A stretch of 64,000 nucleotides of DNA from Gordius sp. MW1 (Eukaryota; Nematomorpha; Gordioida; Gordea; Gordiidae). The stretch is from positions 18,064,221 through 18,128,220 of the forward strand of contig OZ038527.1 of the NCBI GenBank assembly GCA_964036665.1. The letters run 5' to 3'. The position numbers and the translations under genes are program-made. Below the pieces are notes generated by a model that saw only the letters and a list, made by a program, of their open reading frames with translations, did no database searches and was not told the origin of the DNA. Positions within the stretch are counted from its first letter, which is position 1. Each line of letters begins with the position of its first letter. Shown piece by piece: positions 11,648 through 21,779 of the stretch.

Positions 11648-11664
11648 CCTTCCTTTTTTCTTTT
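11648..11664 (-). other. Polypurine tract of gypsy element 2
   Basis: AAAAGAAAAAAGGAAGG lies directly upstream of the 3' LTR in element orientation, the position and composition of a plus-strand primer. Confidence 0.85.
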
Positions 11665-12053
11665 GAACAGGTGGGCGGCTTAGGTGGTTGTCAGGTAGTT
11701 ACAGGTGGTTGCCCATTGATGGCCGGTTGTTGGTGATTCATGTTAGGTTGTTGTTTGTTGGTTGTGGGTGGTTATTGGCTAATTGCAGGTGGTTATTGAG
11801 CACGGGGTGACTTCGGTTGCAAGCCCATCCGTCTTTGTATCTAAGAAATGTATCAATGCTACTCGATCCCTTACTCAAGATCGAGAGCCATATTATATCA
11901 ACCTTTAAACTAATATGTACCATCCCCCTTTATTATACACTTCTTTATTAATACCATATTATATATTGTACAATACTACGGGGCATATAATAAACCACAC
12001 CATGTATACATTTATCAGCGCCTTCCCGTCGCCTAATTTTGCCGTCACCCTTT
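11665..12053 (-). repeat. CAACCACC-type simple repeat and 3' untranslated region of gypsy element 2
   Basis: Between ORF3 and the PPT. 11667-11795 is an imperfect GGTGGTTG repeat on the plus strand, which gives short Q/N/P-rich frames on the minus strand that are broken by stops. No separate gene is supported. Confidence 0.6.
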
Positions 12054-12437
12054 CTATTCCGGCAGGTGAGTGTCTAACGTCCATGTTCTTAGTTGTTGCA
12101 TTAAGTTTTCCACTTTCCTGTCTGTCGTTGCTATGAGCCCCCATTTTCTCAATTTTTCTACCACTTCTTCCACTTCTTCAGGTGAGACATCAGTTTGCGT
12201 AGATACTTCTTTAAACTTCCTCCTCTTCTTTTCTTCTGCCACCCTGTCCCTCCTCCATCTTCTTTTTCTCCCCTGTCGCGAGATTTTTTTTCCCAGTGTC
12301 CTCCACGGACACGTTTTCCAATTATGTGCTCCCCGCACATTACATAAATAACACACAGTTCCTTGTACATTTACCACATCATAGTATCTGCATTGCTCCT
12401 TCTCATGGTTATATTTCAGACATGTTGTGCAATAGAT
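12054..12437 (-). CDS. Element 2 ORF3: zinc-knuckle, arginine-rich protein downstream of integrase, probably made from a spliced RNA
   Basis: Open frame of 127 codons starting right after a TAG at 12440-12438; the pol stop at 12496 lies 58 bases upstream. No ATG precedes the domains. Codons 3-16 form a canonical CX2CX4HX4C knuckle, a second near-canonical one (CX2CX5HX4C, CYLCNVRGAHNWKTC) follows, then a basic stretch (GRKRRWRRDR) and an acidic/helical C-terminus. The TAG is also the AG of a plausible splice acceptor (TTATATTATAG). A GTAAGT donor at 17111, just after ATG-AAT-CGT-AGA (17123-17112), would join in phase to give 131 codons with an ATG. This is the position of env in retroviruses and errantiviruses, but the protein has no signal peptide or membrane segment. 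It looks nucleic-acid-binding. Confidence 0.65.
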   Translation of the reverse strand: MYCTTCLKYNHEKEQCRYYDVVNVQGTVCYLCNVRGAHNWKTCPWRTLGKKISRQGRKRRWRRDRVAEEKKRRKFKEVSTQTDVSPEEVEEVVEKLRKWGLIATTDRKVENLMQQLRTWTLDTHLPE

Positions 12438-12495
12438 CTATAATATAAATATTTACAAAATACACAATTTGCAAAATATACATGGTTTCCATCCC

Positions 12496-14781
12496 CTATC
12501 GAAACCTTAACTGATCAGTATGCCTCCAAACTTCTGACCCCTCCTCTAGTGCCACCCGAAATCTCCAATTACCCTCAATTGCTACTATTAAACCCTTTAT
12601 CCACTTAAATTGGCCATGATACATTTTGACCCATACTTTATCCCCTAATTTGAACTTACCTATGTTTACTATTGGGGTACTCTTGTCCCTTCTTTTTAAT
12701 TCGTCTAATGGTATTCTTCCCTTTCGTCCGATAAATTTCATTGATGGGGATTCTCCATCCAAACCCCTGGCGTTATTGTACATCATTTGCATGTCCCATG
12801 GCTCACCTTGGTCTTGTTTTCCTTTACGGATCCAACCTTTCACAATACCCACCATTCTTTCGGCCTGTCCATTTGAACTTGGATGATACGGCACGGTAAT
12901 AATATGTTCAATACCTTGGCTCCCACAAAACTCTTTAAAATTCTTACTAGTAAACGCCGGTCCTCCGTCCGACACTATTATTTTGGGTAGCCCATACCTG
13001 GCTAATAACTCCTTTAATACACGGATAACAATTCTTGTGGAGCTATTACTTACCTTCGCGTATTCTACCCATTTGGTGTAAGCATCTACTACAATGAAAT
13101 AAACCTTTCCCATACATTCGAAAAAATCTACATGGGTTCTATCCCATGGCTGTTGTGCCTTCGCCCACTGACTTTTTCTAACTTTGGGCGGCATTGCCGC
13201 GATTCTGTTGCACGCCTCACAACTACGACAGATGTTTTCAATATCGTTGGCTATGTGGGGCCACCAAGCGTATTCCCTTGCCCACCGTTTCATTTTTACG
13301 ATTCCCTGATGTCCCCGATGAAGCTCTTCTAATACTTGATTTCTGAGGTCCTTTGGTATTATTAGTCGTAAACCTTTCACAACACATTCGTCCATTAGAC
13401 TTAATTGTTTCTTGATCCTTTTGTATGCTAATAATGCTAGTGGCCATTCTGCTATTCCTTTGATACATTCTTTTAGTTTTTTAATCTCCACATCTTTTTC
13501 GGATAACTCCCTTACATCTTTCCATGATACCGGTCCCCCTTCCGAAATATGTAATATACAAGGGGTGTCATCTTGATTATAGATCTCTTCTATCGATCTG
13601 TCGATATCCTTGTTAGCGCCATCTGTGATTTGTTCTTCGGTATGCATACGTGATAAAGTGTCCGCTAAATAATTGTTCTTTCCTTTGCGATATGCGATGT
13701 CCATATCGAAGGCTCCTACCACTACTAACCATCTTTGTAATCGGGTCGATAACATTAGATCATGATTGTCCTTCCGAAATAATGAAACTAATGGTTTATG
13801 ATCCGTATATAACGTAAAGTGTTTCCCGACTATGTATTCTCGGCATTTTACGAGTCCATATATTACTGCAAGCGCTTCTTTCTCGATGACTGAGTACCTT
13901 GATTCCGGATCTCGAAACTTACGGGAGAAATATATTACCGGTAATTCCATGCCTTCTACTACCTGTAGCAAAGCACCTCCAACCGCCTCTTGGGACGCAT
14001 CTACTACTATACGTATTTCCTTGTCGGGGCTGAAACATTTTAGTACGGGGGCCTTCACTACGCATTCTTTTAGTTCTTGAAATCTTGTTTCGGCCTCTTG
14101 GCTCCATTGGAAAACGGTATTGACCTTTATAAGATCATATAATATCCCGGCGCGGGCTGCAAATCGCGGTATGTACTTGTGGTAGTAGTTTACTAATCCT
14201 AGGAACGATTGTAATTCCTTTTTAGTCTTTGGGGCTCGAATGTTTTTTAGGGCCGCTATTTTGCTTTCGAGTGGACAAACTGTTCCATCTTCAATAACAT
14301 GTCCCAAGTATGATACTTTTTTCACATTGAAGATGCATTTTTCTTTTGATACCTTTAGCCCGTTGTTTTTAATTATTTCCAAAACTTTTGTTAATCTCTC
14401 GTCATGCTCTGTTCGACTGGGTCCCGCAATTAATAGGTCATCTATGTAGTAAAAAACTCCGTCTAACCCTTGAAATAAGGCGTTCATTGCCATTTGGAAA
14501 ATAGGTGCGGATATGCTAAGGCCAAATGGTAAACGAAGGAAGGTGTAAAGACCCAAATGTGTATTGATTGTTAAACTTTGACTCATCTCGTCTGATACCT
14601 TTAACTGTAGGTAGGCCGTTGTAAAGTCAATTTTTGAAAAAACCTTGCATCCATTTAACTTTACTAATATTTCTTCTAAACGCGGTAACGGAAATCGTAT
14701 CAATTCAATACATGGATTTAATGTTATTCGGAAATCGGCACAAAGCCTTAATTTCCCATCCGACTTCCTAACTGGAACCAA
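12496..14781 (-). CDS. Element 2 pol, C-terminal part: RT, RNase H, integrase
   Basis: Open frame of about 761 codons, continuous with the frame before the TGA at 14791. The first codon shown is TTG, so this is a continuation and not a separate start. RT: PVRKSDGKLRL, SKIDFTTAYLQL, LPFGLS, YIDD at about residues 112-115. RNase H: D261, E about 300-302, D327 and D374. Integrase: HHCC zinc finger (H488, H491, C521, C524), core D552, D605 and E641, and a C-terminal domain with GDKVWVKMYHGQFKWIKG. No chromodomain is seen. All catalytic residues are present, so apart from the one TGA the enzyme set looks intact. Confidence 0.95.
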   Translation of the reverse strand: MVPVRKSDGKLRLCADFRITLNPCIELIRFPLPRLEEILVKLNGCKVFSKIDFTTAYLQLKVSDEMSQSLTINTHLGLYTFLRLPFGLSISAPIFQMAMNALFQGLDGVFYYIDDLLIAGPSRTEHDERLTKVLEIIKNNGLKVSKEKCIFNVKKVSYLGHVIEDGTVCPLESKIAALKNIRAPKTKKELQSFLGLVNYYHKYIPRFAARAGILYDLIKVNTVFQWSQEAETRFQELKECVVKAPVLKCFSPDKEIRIVVDASQEAVGGALLQVVEGMELPVIYFSRKFRDPESRYSVIEKEALAVIYGLVKCREYIVGKHFTLYTDHKPLVSLFRKDNHDLMLSTRLQRWLVVVGAFDMDIAYRKGKNNYLADTLSRMHTEEQITDGANKDIDRSIEEIYNQDDTPCILHISEGGPVSWKDVRELSEKDVEIKKLKECIKGIAEWPLALLAYKRIKKQLSLMDECVVKGLRLIIPKDLRNQVLEELHRGHQGIVKMKRWAREYAWWPHIANDIENICRSCEACNRIAAMPPKVRKSQWAKAQQPWDRTHVDFFECMGKVYFIVVDAYTKWVEYAKVSNSSTRIVIRVLKELLARYGLPKIIVSDGGPAFTSKNFKEFCGSQGIEHIITVPYHPSSNGQAERMVGIVKGWIRKGKQDQGEPWDMQMMYNNARGLDGESPSMKFIGRKGRIPLDELKRRDKSTPIVNIGKFKLGDKVWVKMYHGQFKWIKGLIVAIEGNWRFRVALEEGSEVWRHTDQLRFR

Positions 14782-14790
14782 CGGGGTTGC

Positions 14791-16263
14791 TCAATAACTA
14801 AATACTACCGGCTTAGTAATCCCTTCATCTACCCATTTTTTTAATTCTCCCCCAATTTCCGCCCTCCACTCATAAGGTACCCTCCTAGCTGGACAAAACT
14901 TAGGTTTAACCCCTGCTTTAAATCTCATGTTGGCTTTAAAATTCTTTAAACAACCCAACCCCATTGTAAATATAGATGGAAATTTTTCCCAAACATCTCG
15001 CCCTTTCTCTATTAGCCTTCCGCTAGACTGCACTTCTACTTTTATTAAATTATCATATTCCCCCGGTTTACCTTTAATTACTATAAGCCACTCTACCTCA
15101 AAACTCTTTATCCAATCCCACCCAAAAATATCATTTGTCCCTGCCTCTGATACATATAATTTTAAATTTTTACTAATATTATTTATAGTTATTCGCGCTT
15201 CGCAATGTCCTAACAATTGTATGCTTATATTGTTAAAAACTCTTACCTCTATTCCTAATTCTTTAAATAATCCATCATTACCAATTTTAAACCAATCATC
15301 TTTATTTATTACGGTAATCGATGAACCAGTATCAAAAATGAAATTTAAAGGAACATTATTACAAGTGACTTTTAAACGGGGGATTTGATTATTAGCGGTT
15401 TCTAACATGTTTATAGTATAAGCTGGCATTAAATTAATTCTTATTGGTTGGCTATTTATCAAGTCTATCAAACGTTTATAATCGCGCGATTGGTTTACAT
15501 TATAGATATTCAAGATTCCTTTAATTTGAATTATGATGCAATAAATGTTATTATATTTACCCCGGGAAGTTATAATTTTAAAACCTGTTATCGTTACTTT
15601 GTTCAACTTCCCACCAATATACCAATAGTTATATGTTACAAATATAAATCTTCGGCTCATATATTTATAAAAATTACTCGTATTGATCTCATCAATTTGA
15701 CTAAGACCCTTCCAGGTATTTAAATAGTTGTTATTTTTACTATTAAATTTATTTAATTCCCTTACGTTAAATTTTTCTTTATCCTTTAAATTGTTACACT
15801 GGGTTCGGCTCTTTGGTACTTCAAAAAGATGTATAATTGTTTTAAGACATAAACGGTTATAAGCAAATTTATCCAAAATACCCCTATTGGTAAGTCCTAA
15901 CCAATAAATTTTATTCCAAAACTTTAATCTACCCCACTTCCGTGAGTAGGATTTAAACATATATCTAGGTTGAGTACCTGGAGTTTCAAATGATTTAACC
16001 ACGATTACTCGGGTCTCGATGTCATCTGACATATTCCCAAGATTTTTCGTCTTTCGACAAATCATCTGCTGATATTCAACCAACATATACGAATATTTTT
16101 TATTAAATATGCAATTATTTTGCATATTATAGGTATTAATAGAAAGATTATATTTATTCCGTTTTAGCTTTTTCCGTTTCCTAAATCTCAAAGTACCAAA
16201 ACGCGCTATATTTACTGCAATTAATATCAATAATTTCCAAATCCAAAACATTTTATTCAACAT
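14791..16263 (-). CDS. Element 2 pol, N-terminal part: novel leader, retropepsin, start of RT
   Basis: 490 codons with an ATG start. Residues 6-20 are hydrophobic, followed by a very basic patch (residues 24-36). Roughly residues 40-290 match nothing I recognise. The aspartic protease is clear: FIFDTGSSITVIN at 308-320 and a GWDWI strand later. The RT N-terminus follows from about residue 430 (CPARRVPYEWRAEI, LKKWVDEGI). The frame ends in TGA at 14793-14791, exactly where the next residue of this RT block is normally tryptophan, and continues in the same frame downstream. This is a single TGG-to-TGA change or, less likely, readthrough. Confidence 0.85.
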   Translation of the reverse strand: MLNKMFWIWKLLILIAVNIARFGTLRFRKRKKLKRNKYNLSINTYNMQNNCIFNKKYSYMLVEYQQMICRKTKNLGNMSDDIETRVIVVKSFETPGTQPRYMFKSYSRKWGRLKFWNKIYWLGLTNRGILDKFAYNRLCLKTIIHLFEVPKSRTQCNNLKDKEKFNVRELNKFNSKNNNYLNTWKGLSQIDEINTSNFYKYMSRRFIFVTYNYWYIGGKLNKVTITGFKIITSRGKYNNIYCIIIQIKGILNIYNVNQSRDYKRLIDLINSQPIRINLMPAYTINMLETANNQIPRLKVTCNNVPLNFIFDTGSSITVINKDDWFKIGNDGLFKELGIEVRVFNNISIQLLGHCEARITINNISKNLKLYVSEAGTNDIFGWDWIKSFEVEWLIVIKGKPGEYDNLIKVEVQSSGRLIEKGRDVWEKFPSIFTMGLGCLKNFKANMRFKAGVKPKFCPARRVPYEWRAEIGGELKKWVDEGITKPVVFSY

Positions 16264-16675
16264 TTTACCTCTCCCAGTTTTCCTTTTTTAATTAGAGTTT
16301 ATGTTAATTTTCCCTTTCACCCTTCTTTATTTCAAATCTAATTATATTTATATTTTTCTTCCACCCTTCTTTACTTTAAATTATTCACACTTACGTATAT
16401 TTTTTTTTTTTTAAACAAATCAAAGTTCACCACGAGTAACTGGAGAAAATTTATAGTATATATTCATATTAATATATTTTCGGTAATTGAACAATAACGT
16501 TAATAACTTCTATGAAGTTGGAAAAAATGGATAATAATGGGATGGGAGCGATATATATTGGGGTAAAGTAATATTAATGCCAAACTCATACATTTATTTT
16601 TAAGAATTTAAAGTGCCAAAATTATACAATATTTGTAAATATTTTAATAATTATATACTTTACTGATTAAGTTAC

Positions 16676-17011
16676 CTAATTTTTATATTTGGGGAACAAC
16701 ATTTTATTTTTACAAAATTCAGAGTAATGTCCTATATTACCACAGTTAACACACCTGGGCGTGATATAATTATCTTTACTTTGGTTTGAAGTATTTAATG
16801 GTCGATTATTTAATGGTTTAATGTCAAAATAGCAATTGCGCGCTATATGATTTCTTTTTCCACAATTATAACATTTATCATTACGTCCTAATTTATGCAA
16901 AAAATAACCAATAAAAATACCGCCCAATAATATAACTAAATAATCAATATATCCTAATAACTCAGCAAACATATGATTTATATAAATTTTAGAATTATTA
17001 CTATTAAACAT
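16676..17011 (-). CDS. Element 2 ORF1: small membrane-segment plus zinc-knuckle protein
   Basis: 111 codons with an ATG start. Residues 21-40 are strongly hydrophobic (IDYLVILLGGIFIGYFL), followed by two CX2CX4HX4C zinc knuckles at residues 47-60 (CYNCGKRNHIARNC) and 87-100 (CVNCGNIGHYSEFC). The knuckles are what one expects of a nucleocapsid. No capsid domain precedes them, and the whole leader between PBS and this ORF has no long frame. It may be a reduced Gag or an accessory protein. The predicted transmembrane segment is unusual next to nucleocapsid knuckles. Its order before pol fits gag; its function is inferred only. Confidence 0.75.
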   Translation of the reverse strand: MFNSNNSKIYINHMFAELLGYIDYLVILLGGIFIGYFLHKLGRNDKCYNCGKRNHIARNCYFDIKPLNNRPLNTSNQSKDNYITPRCVNCGNIGHYSEFCKNKMLFPKYKN

Positions 17012-17105
17012 TTTAATACGTATTTCTTAAAATTAATTAACAAAGAGAAAATCAATATTATGAAAAATATTATAGAATATACTAGCATAAAATTCTAAAT
17101 TATAA

Positions 17106-17123
17106 ACTTACTCTACGATTCAT
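17106..17123 (-). promoter_or_regulatory. Leader ATG and candidate splice donor of gypsy element 2
   Basis: The element reads ATG AAT CGT AGA then GTAAGT, a perfect six-base donor consensus, in the untranslated leader about 230 bases after the PBS. Unspliced RNA would give only a seven-codon frame here. Splicing to the AG at 12439-12438 puts ORF3 in frame. Confidence 0.55.
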
Positions 17124-17338
17124 TTGTTTGGACGTTCGAAAAATTTGTTGTTTTTGCTGCTACGATAGAACGGTTGTTTGCTCTTGATACCACTTTTGTT
17201 AATTTTGGGATCTAGATTTGCGGGGGTCCTTTCACTTCAGGGTGCTAATTGAAACGCCTGCGGAGATTGGATTTCTTTCGTTGAGAAGGATAGTAATAAG
17301 TCTCAGGAGAGTAGCAATAATCTTAAGGTCGTGAGTAC

Positions 17339-17357
17339 GATCGTGTACGGGGCACCA
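17339..17357 (-). other. Primer-binding site of gypsy element 2
   Basis: One base after the 5' LTR the element reads TGGTGCCCCGTACACGAT. It starts with the TGG that pairs with the tRNA CCA end. The tRNA species was not identified. Confidence 0.8.
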
Positions 17358-17358
17358 C

Positions 17359-17940
17359 TTTTCCGTTCTGCCGCTTGGGGTTGAATGATTAATTTAGACT
17401 TTTAATCGAATTTATGTATTCCTTTATTAATTCAACCACCACTGGTATAAATATGAACTATGGCGATATGTAGGAAACAGGGACAACAGGGGGTCTGGGG
17501 ATTTTATAATGTCTTTATTACATAACCGTTCTTTGGGGAAGAGTGAGTAAAAATAAGTGTGCGAGAGCGAAAGTGAAAGTGAAAGTGAAAAGTATTTTTA
17601 CATTCTCCCCCTTGCCCTTTTATATCTTTCATTTCTTGGCCCCGTTAACCTGGCTTGGCCTCCCTTATCGTTCTAGATCTGTCATCTTCAAGGTTTTCTG
17701 GCTTCTATGACCCCTTTTCGTTCCAAACCTTCTGGAATTCTAATTTATGGCCCCAAGTTTCTTCGATATTCCCAGGGACTAATTCCTTATAAGAAGAGCC
17801 TCTCTCTGTTCCAACAAATACTTCCAAGGCCCAATTCCCTATACTTACCGTGCCCTCATACTTGTAGCGTTTCTTCTAATAGTTCTGGGAGGTTTAGGAG
17901 GTAATAAAATTCCAGTCTTTGGATTGTATCCAATACGACA
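17359..17940 (-). repeat. 5' LTR of gypsy element 2
   Basis: Begins TGTCGTATTGG and ends AACGGAAAA in element orientation. It contains TATAAAAG (complement of 17617-17624) and the poly(A) signal AATAAA (complement of 17514-17519) in the order expected of an LTR. 582 bp; it carries one extra GTGAAA hexamer compared with the other LTR. Confidence 0.95.
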
Positions 17941-17945
17941 ATTAC

Positions 17946-18400
17946 CTTTATATATAAATTTCTTTTGCTAAATTGTCTAGGTTGTTGCTTTATAAAGGAT
18001 AATTGCGACCTGGCTAAATAATTCCCTGCAAATCAATGATCACACATGTTTAAATCTAATTTGTTTGACCTTGGCCCGAGGCCAAAATCGTTGTTAATTG
18101 CTATTTATTTTTGCCCCCGGCCCGAGGCCAAACTAGGATTTTTCCTTAATATTTGCCGCAGATCTAATAATGACCGCTGTTTAAATTTAATTTGTCTGAC
18201 CTCGGCCAGAGGTAAAAATCCATTTTTATTTATGGGCGCTTGCAGATTTTGGCCATTTTGGTACATTAGCTTTAAATACACATTTCTTCGGCAAAAAAAT
18301 GATGACGGTTTCTCAGTCCTTTTTCTGGGCCCCACTTGATTCTTAATTTTTTTTGTAAATTTGTCCATTTTGTTGGTGTGAGTGGCTAACTTTTAACCCC
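17946..18400. repeat. Old repeat with GGCCCGAGGCC motifs flanking gypsy element 2
   Basis: Blocks of the type TTTGACCTTGGCCCGAGGCCAAA recur at about 18062, 18112 and 18197, and a variant lies left of the gypsy insertion at about 11020 (GACCTCGCTTGAGGCC). Gypsy element 2 therefore probably landed in an older repeat that continues on both sides. Confidence 0.5.
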
Positions 18401-18927
18401 AAAAACGGATAAATTTTTCTGACCAATTGCTTAGAGTTTGATCATCCCCTATCCCTCCCTCTTTGCTTCCCGTGTGTAATAATTTTAATTATAATTAGGC
18501 CATTTTACTTGTGCAAATTTACCTTTTTCTTGCTAAAAATTTCGACGTCGCCCGAGCCCAAATTCTATTCGCGGATTTACAATGTAAGTGATATTTATAT
18601 TTGTTCTAACTCTAGTTTATTGTATGACCATTTAATTAATTCCAAAATATAATAAACTCTTTGCTCGTCTTAAAAATTAGCTTTAATGGGGACATTAAGG
18701 TGTTTTGAAACATTTTGGAAATACAATTTTGCTCCTTACAAAGTTTAGCCATTTGGACGTTAGAAGGGGGGGGGGTGATTGGCGTACAACTTTCCCCCCC
18801 CCCCCCCCTCCTCGGGGACTCTGAACAAAATTAATGTAATGTATTAATATTTTAATAAGCTAACTATCCGCGTTTAATTTTACTTACTTTTATAAATAAA
18901 TTTTTTGTTAAAATATATGTGATGACA

Positions 18928-19656
18928 CATGGGCGTACGCAGGTTTTGAATAAGGGGTGGGCAGAATTAAAAAAAAATTTCCTTACCAAAAATTTTTCGG
19001 CGAGCAAAAAAAAAAAAAGGTCTCAGCATCCAAGGGGGGGGGGGACAAAAATATTTTAAATGTAAAAAAAATAATAAAATATCTTTTTGCTCTTTAATTA
19101 GTGTTCTGGCCTCAACGCAATAATTAATATAGACGAGTATAGAATATGTGAACAATTTTTATTTCAAAATCATAAAAACTAAATTATAAATGTGTTTTAA
19201 TTCTTTTGTGGGATTTCTCACACCATATAATTTCTCGAAGGTCAACTTTTAAAGATTCAAAATAAAAAACTTTTAGTTTTAGATACATACATTACATCAA
19301 ATAAATAATATTTTAACTTACTGGTTAAGTATTGACGAATATCTATTCTATTTTTATCCATTGAATATGAATTTGTTTTGTTAGTGAAATTTATTATATT
19401 TTTGTATGATTTAATTTTACGAATAGGAAATAAATGATGACTACACAAACATAATCGCAACTAGTAATCTAATCTCAAATTTAAATTTAATTTTACGAAA
19501 ATAATTTAAATTTATGTGTAAATTTGCTAATAAGCATCTGAATTAATTTAAGTTGAGTTTCAAATAGGGGTGGGCAAAACATAATTTTTTTTTAATTTTT
19601 AAGGGATTTTGTATTGAACTGCCCACCCCTGCCCCCCCCCCCTGCGTACTCCCATG
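18928..19656. mobile_element. hAT-like non-autonomous element, 729 bp
   Basis: Ends CATGGGCGTACGCAGG and CCTGCGTACTCCCATG (inverted). Flanked by a perfect 8-bp duplication TGATGACA (18920-18927, 19657-19664). The interior is AT-rich with G/C runs just inside each end and no coding potential. Confidence 0.9.
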
Positions 19657-20014
19657 TGATGACAAGTTGCACAAGATTAAATTCTTATATCTTTTCAATT
19701 AACTTAACGAGGAAAAGTTGAAAAAGTTAACTTCCAGTGGTTAAAATATTACACACAAAAAATATTTTATAATGTGACAGAACTTCCGAAAATACAATAT
19801 TAATAAATATTTGTTTTTTTAATATATAATATGTTAAAAATATTTCTAAATATTTTAAAAGCTTATTCTTTTAAACCGTAGATTATCGATATATATTAAA
19901 AACTAACCTACCTATCTTATCTTTTTAAATTGACAAATTACCCCAGACTTAAGGTCGCCCTCCCTTACCTTTAACACTTAAAATTAAGTGCGTGTTTTGT
20001 TTATCTACCACTAG

Positions 20015-21065
20015 AGACCCACACGGCTCGGCCCAGCCTGCGGACGGGCCTAAAAGCCCGACCCGCGGGTTCGGCTTGGATGGGCGTTTGCTTTAAAATA
20101 AGTCAACGAGCCGGGCCTGGACGGGTCGTAAAATTACCTAATGAGCTCGTGACTGGCCCAGATATACAAGGGCCGCTAAAATGCAATTACAGCTTAACTT
20201 TAATTTGTGTTTATAAGGTATAGATAAAAGTTTGTTTTTATAATGTTGTGATTTATGATTATTTGATGTATAATAAATTAACAAGGATTCAATGGATTCC
20301 CCTCCCCTTTATTTATAAACCAAATTTATTAAATTAAAATTTTACCGATTAATTTGCAAGTATTGACGAAAAACGCCAAAAATTGCTATTAATAGCAACT
20401 TTGACAGCAAATATTTCAAACACTTGAAGTATACTAGGGAAAAAATTAAAAATATATTCGTGTTCATTGCGAAAAACTCTCCCAAAATTTGCAAACAATT
20501 TGTCGGTCGATTCTTATTCTTGAACCGTGTTATTTATTGAATTTTTTTTAGCTTTTTATAAGGATATTAATTCATTTTATTATATATAATTGGATTTTGA
20601 ATTCCAAATAAATTTTAACATTTAGAGGCCATTGTACATTTGCAATTATTTAACATATACATATATAAAAATTGATTGCTATTAATTGGCAATTTAAAAC
20701 AAGCATTGGTTATAAAAATAAGGTATTTCTTTTGCTACGATACAATTAAATAGACTTCTTAACGTATTAATCTAGCCTTAAAATTATATATTTTCATAAA
20801 GGGTTTCAAAAATATTATATTTAAAGTTCTAAAAGCTAATGTGTATGATACAATATATATATTAAATTGCATAGTAATTAAAATTGAGAATAAAATTAAC
20901 AATTTTGGTCAAAAGGTGATTATAGACATGGAATGATGGTTTTAAATCAATATTAGGTGCTGTACGTAAGAGTAATATTTATTTTAAATAAAGTTGGGTT
21001 TTATATAGGCTTGAAATGACTTTAAGCCGGACTCGGGTAGGGTCGGGTGACCGGTGTAAGGCTTT
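20015..21065. mobile_element. Candidate hAT-type element with GGGCC/CGGGT subterminal repeats
   Basis: 20020-20170 is dense in CGGGCC-type motifs and starts TAGAGACCCACACGG. 21025-21065 has GGGTAGGGTCGGGTGACCGG. The composition matches the better defined element at 31419-31603. Boundaries and target duplication are not resolved. Confidence 0.4.
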
Positions 21066-21589
21066 AGCAACCTCCCTCTGGAAAAAAACTTAAATATTTC
21101 AATACCTGGTAATGTAATATAAATGAAAAGGATTGATCGCTATAAGAGAATGGTTCAAACTACTCACAGATACCAATTTATATTGAGAAATTAGAAAAAA
21201 CAAATATCGTATAAATTTAATTTTCGTCCCAGTTATGTGTAGCCAATTTCCCGAACAAGTATCTAAGTCCAACAAAGCAGCCAAAGTAGAAGATTATTGA
21301 TGATTTTTTTATCTCAAATTCTAAAATAGATTCTTTAATTCGATGCTATAAATTAAATCAACAATGTTAGTATTAGCTTTAAAGGAAAAAATTATTTTCT
21401 GAAGCTTATGGTTTTGGCTTTTAAAAAGGACAAATTTATCAAATCATCTAAATGCGTGCTTGTAAAAAAAAGAAGCGGAAAAGTAATAAATAATTAATTG
21501 GAAAATATTGGATCGCTAAATTAAATCAACAAACATGATTATTATTAATTTTTACTATAATATATTTATGTTTAGGATTTTTGCAGGTG

Positions 21590-21775
21590 GGAGGAGAAAC
21601 GGCCGGAAACTTGTTCTTTTTTCCAAAAAAAAAATTTAATTCGACCCGAAAGGATTTTAAAATTTTTAACCCGAACCCGATTGGGTCCGAAAGCGTTAAT
21701 TTTTACCGAATCTCTCCCGAATGCGTTTTAAATTCTGGTACCCGACGCGAGAATAAGAATATTAGCGGTGTATAT
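21590..21775. mobile_element. Remnant of a CCCGAACCCGA-type hAT MITE
   Basis: Contains ACCCGAACCCGATTGGGTC and similar motifs, as in 31419-31603. The ends are not recognisable. Confidence 0.4.
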
Positions 21776-21779
21776 TAAT

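Larger units (their letters stand above)
11072..17940 (-). mobile_element. Full-length, young Ty3/gypsy LTR retrotransposon (element 2)
   Basis: 6.87 kb element on the minus strand, flanked by the 5-bp target duplication ATTAC (11067-11071 and 17941-17945). Order in its own direction: 5' LTR (17940-17359), PBS, leader with a short ATG frame and GTAAGT donor, ORF1 with two zinc knuckles (17011-16676), protease-RT start (16263-14791), RT-RNase H-integrase (14781-12496), ORF3 with two zinc knuckles (12437-12054), Q/N-rich repeat tract, PPT, 3' LTR (11647-11072). The LTRs differ by about four substitutions and one 6-bp indel over about 576 bp. This points to a recent insertion. One in-frame TGA interrupts pol. 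Confidence 0.95.

Noticed and set aside
11738..11923. Q/N-rich frame on the minus strand
   Set aside because: It comes from a CAACCACC-type simple repeat in the untranslated 3' part of gypsy element 2, with stops in neighbouring units.
12054..12377. Reading ORF3 as starting at an internal GTG
   Set aside because: That start would remove the first canonical zinc knuckle, and GTG starts are not expected in animals; the spliced start explains the frame better.
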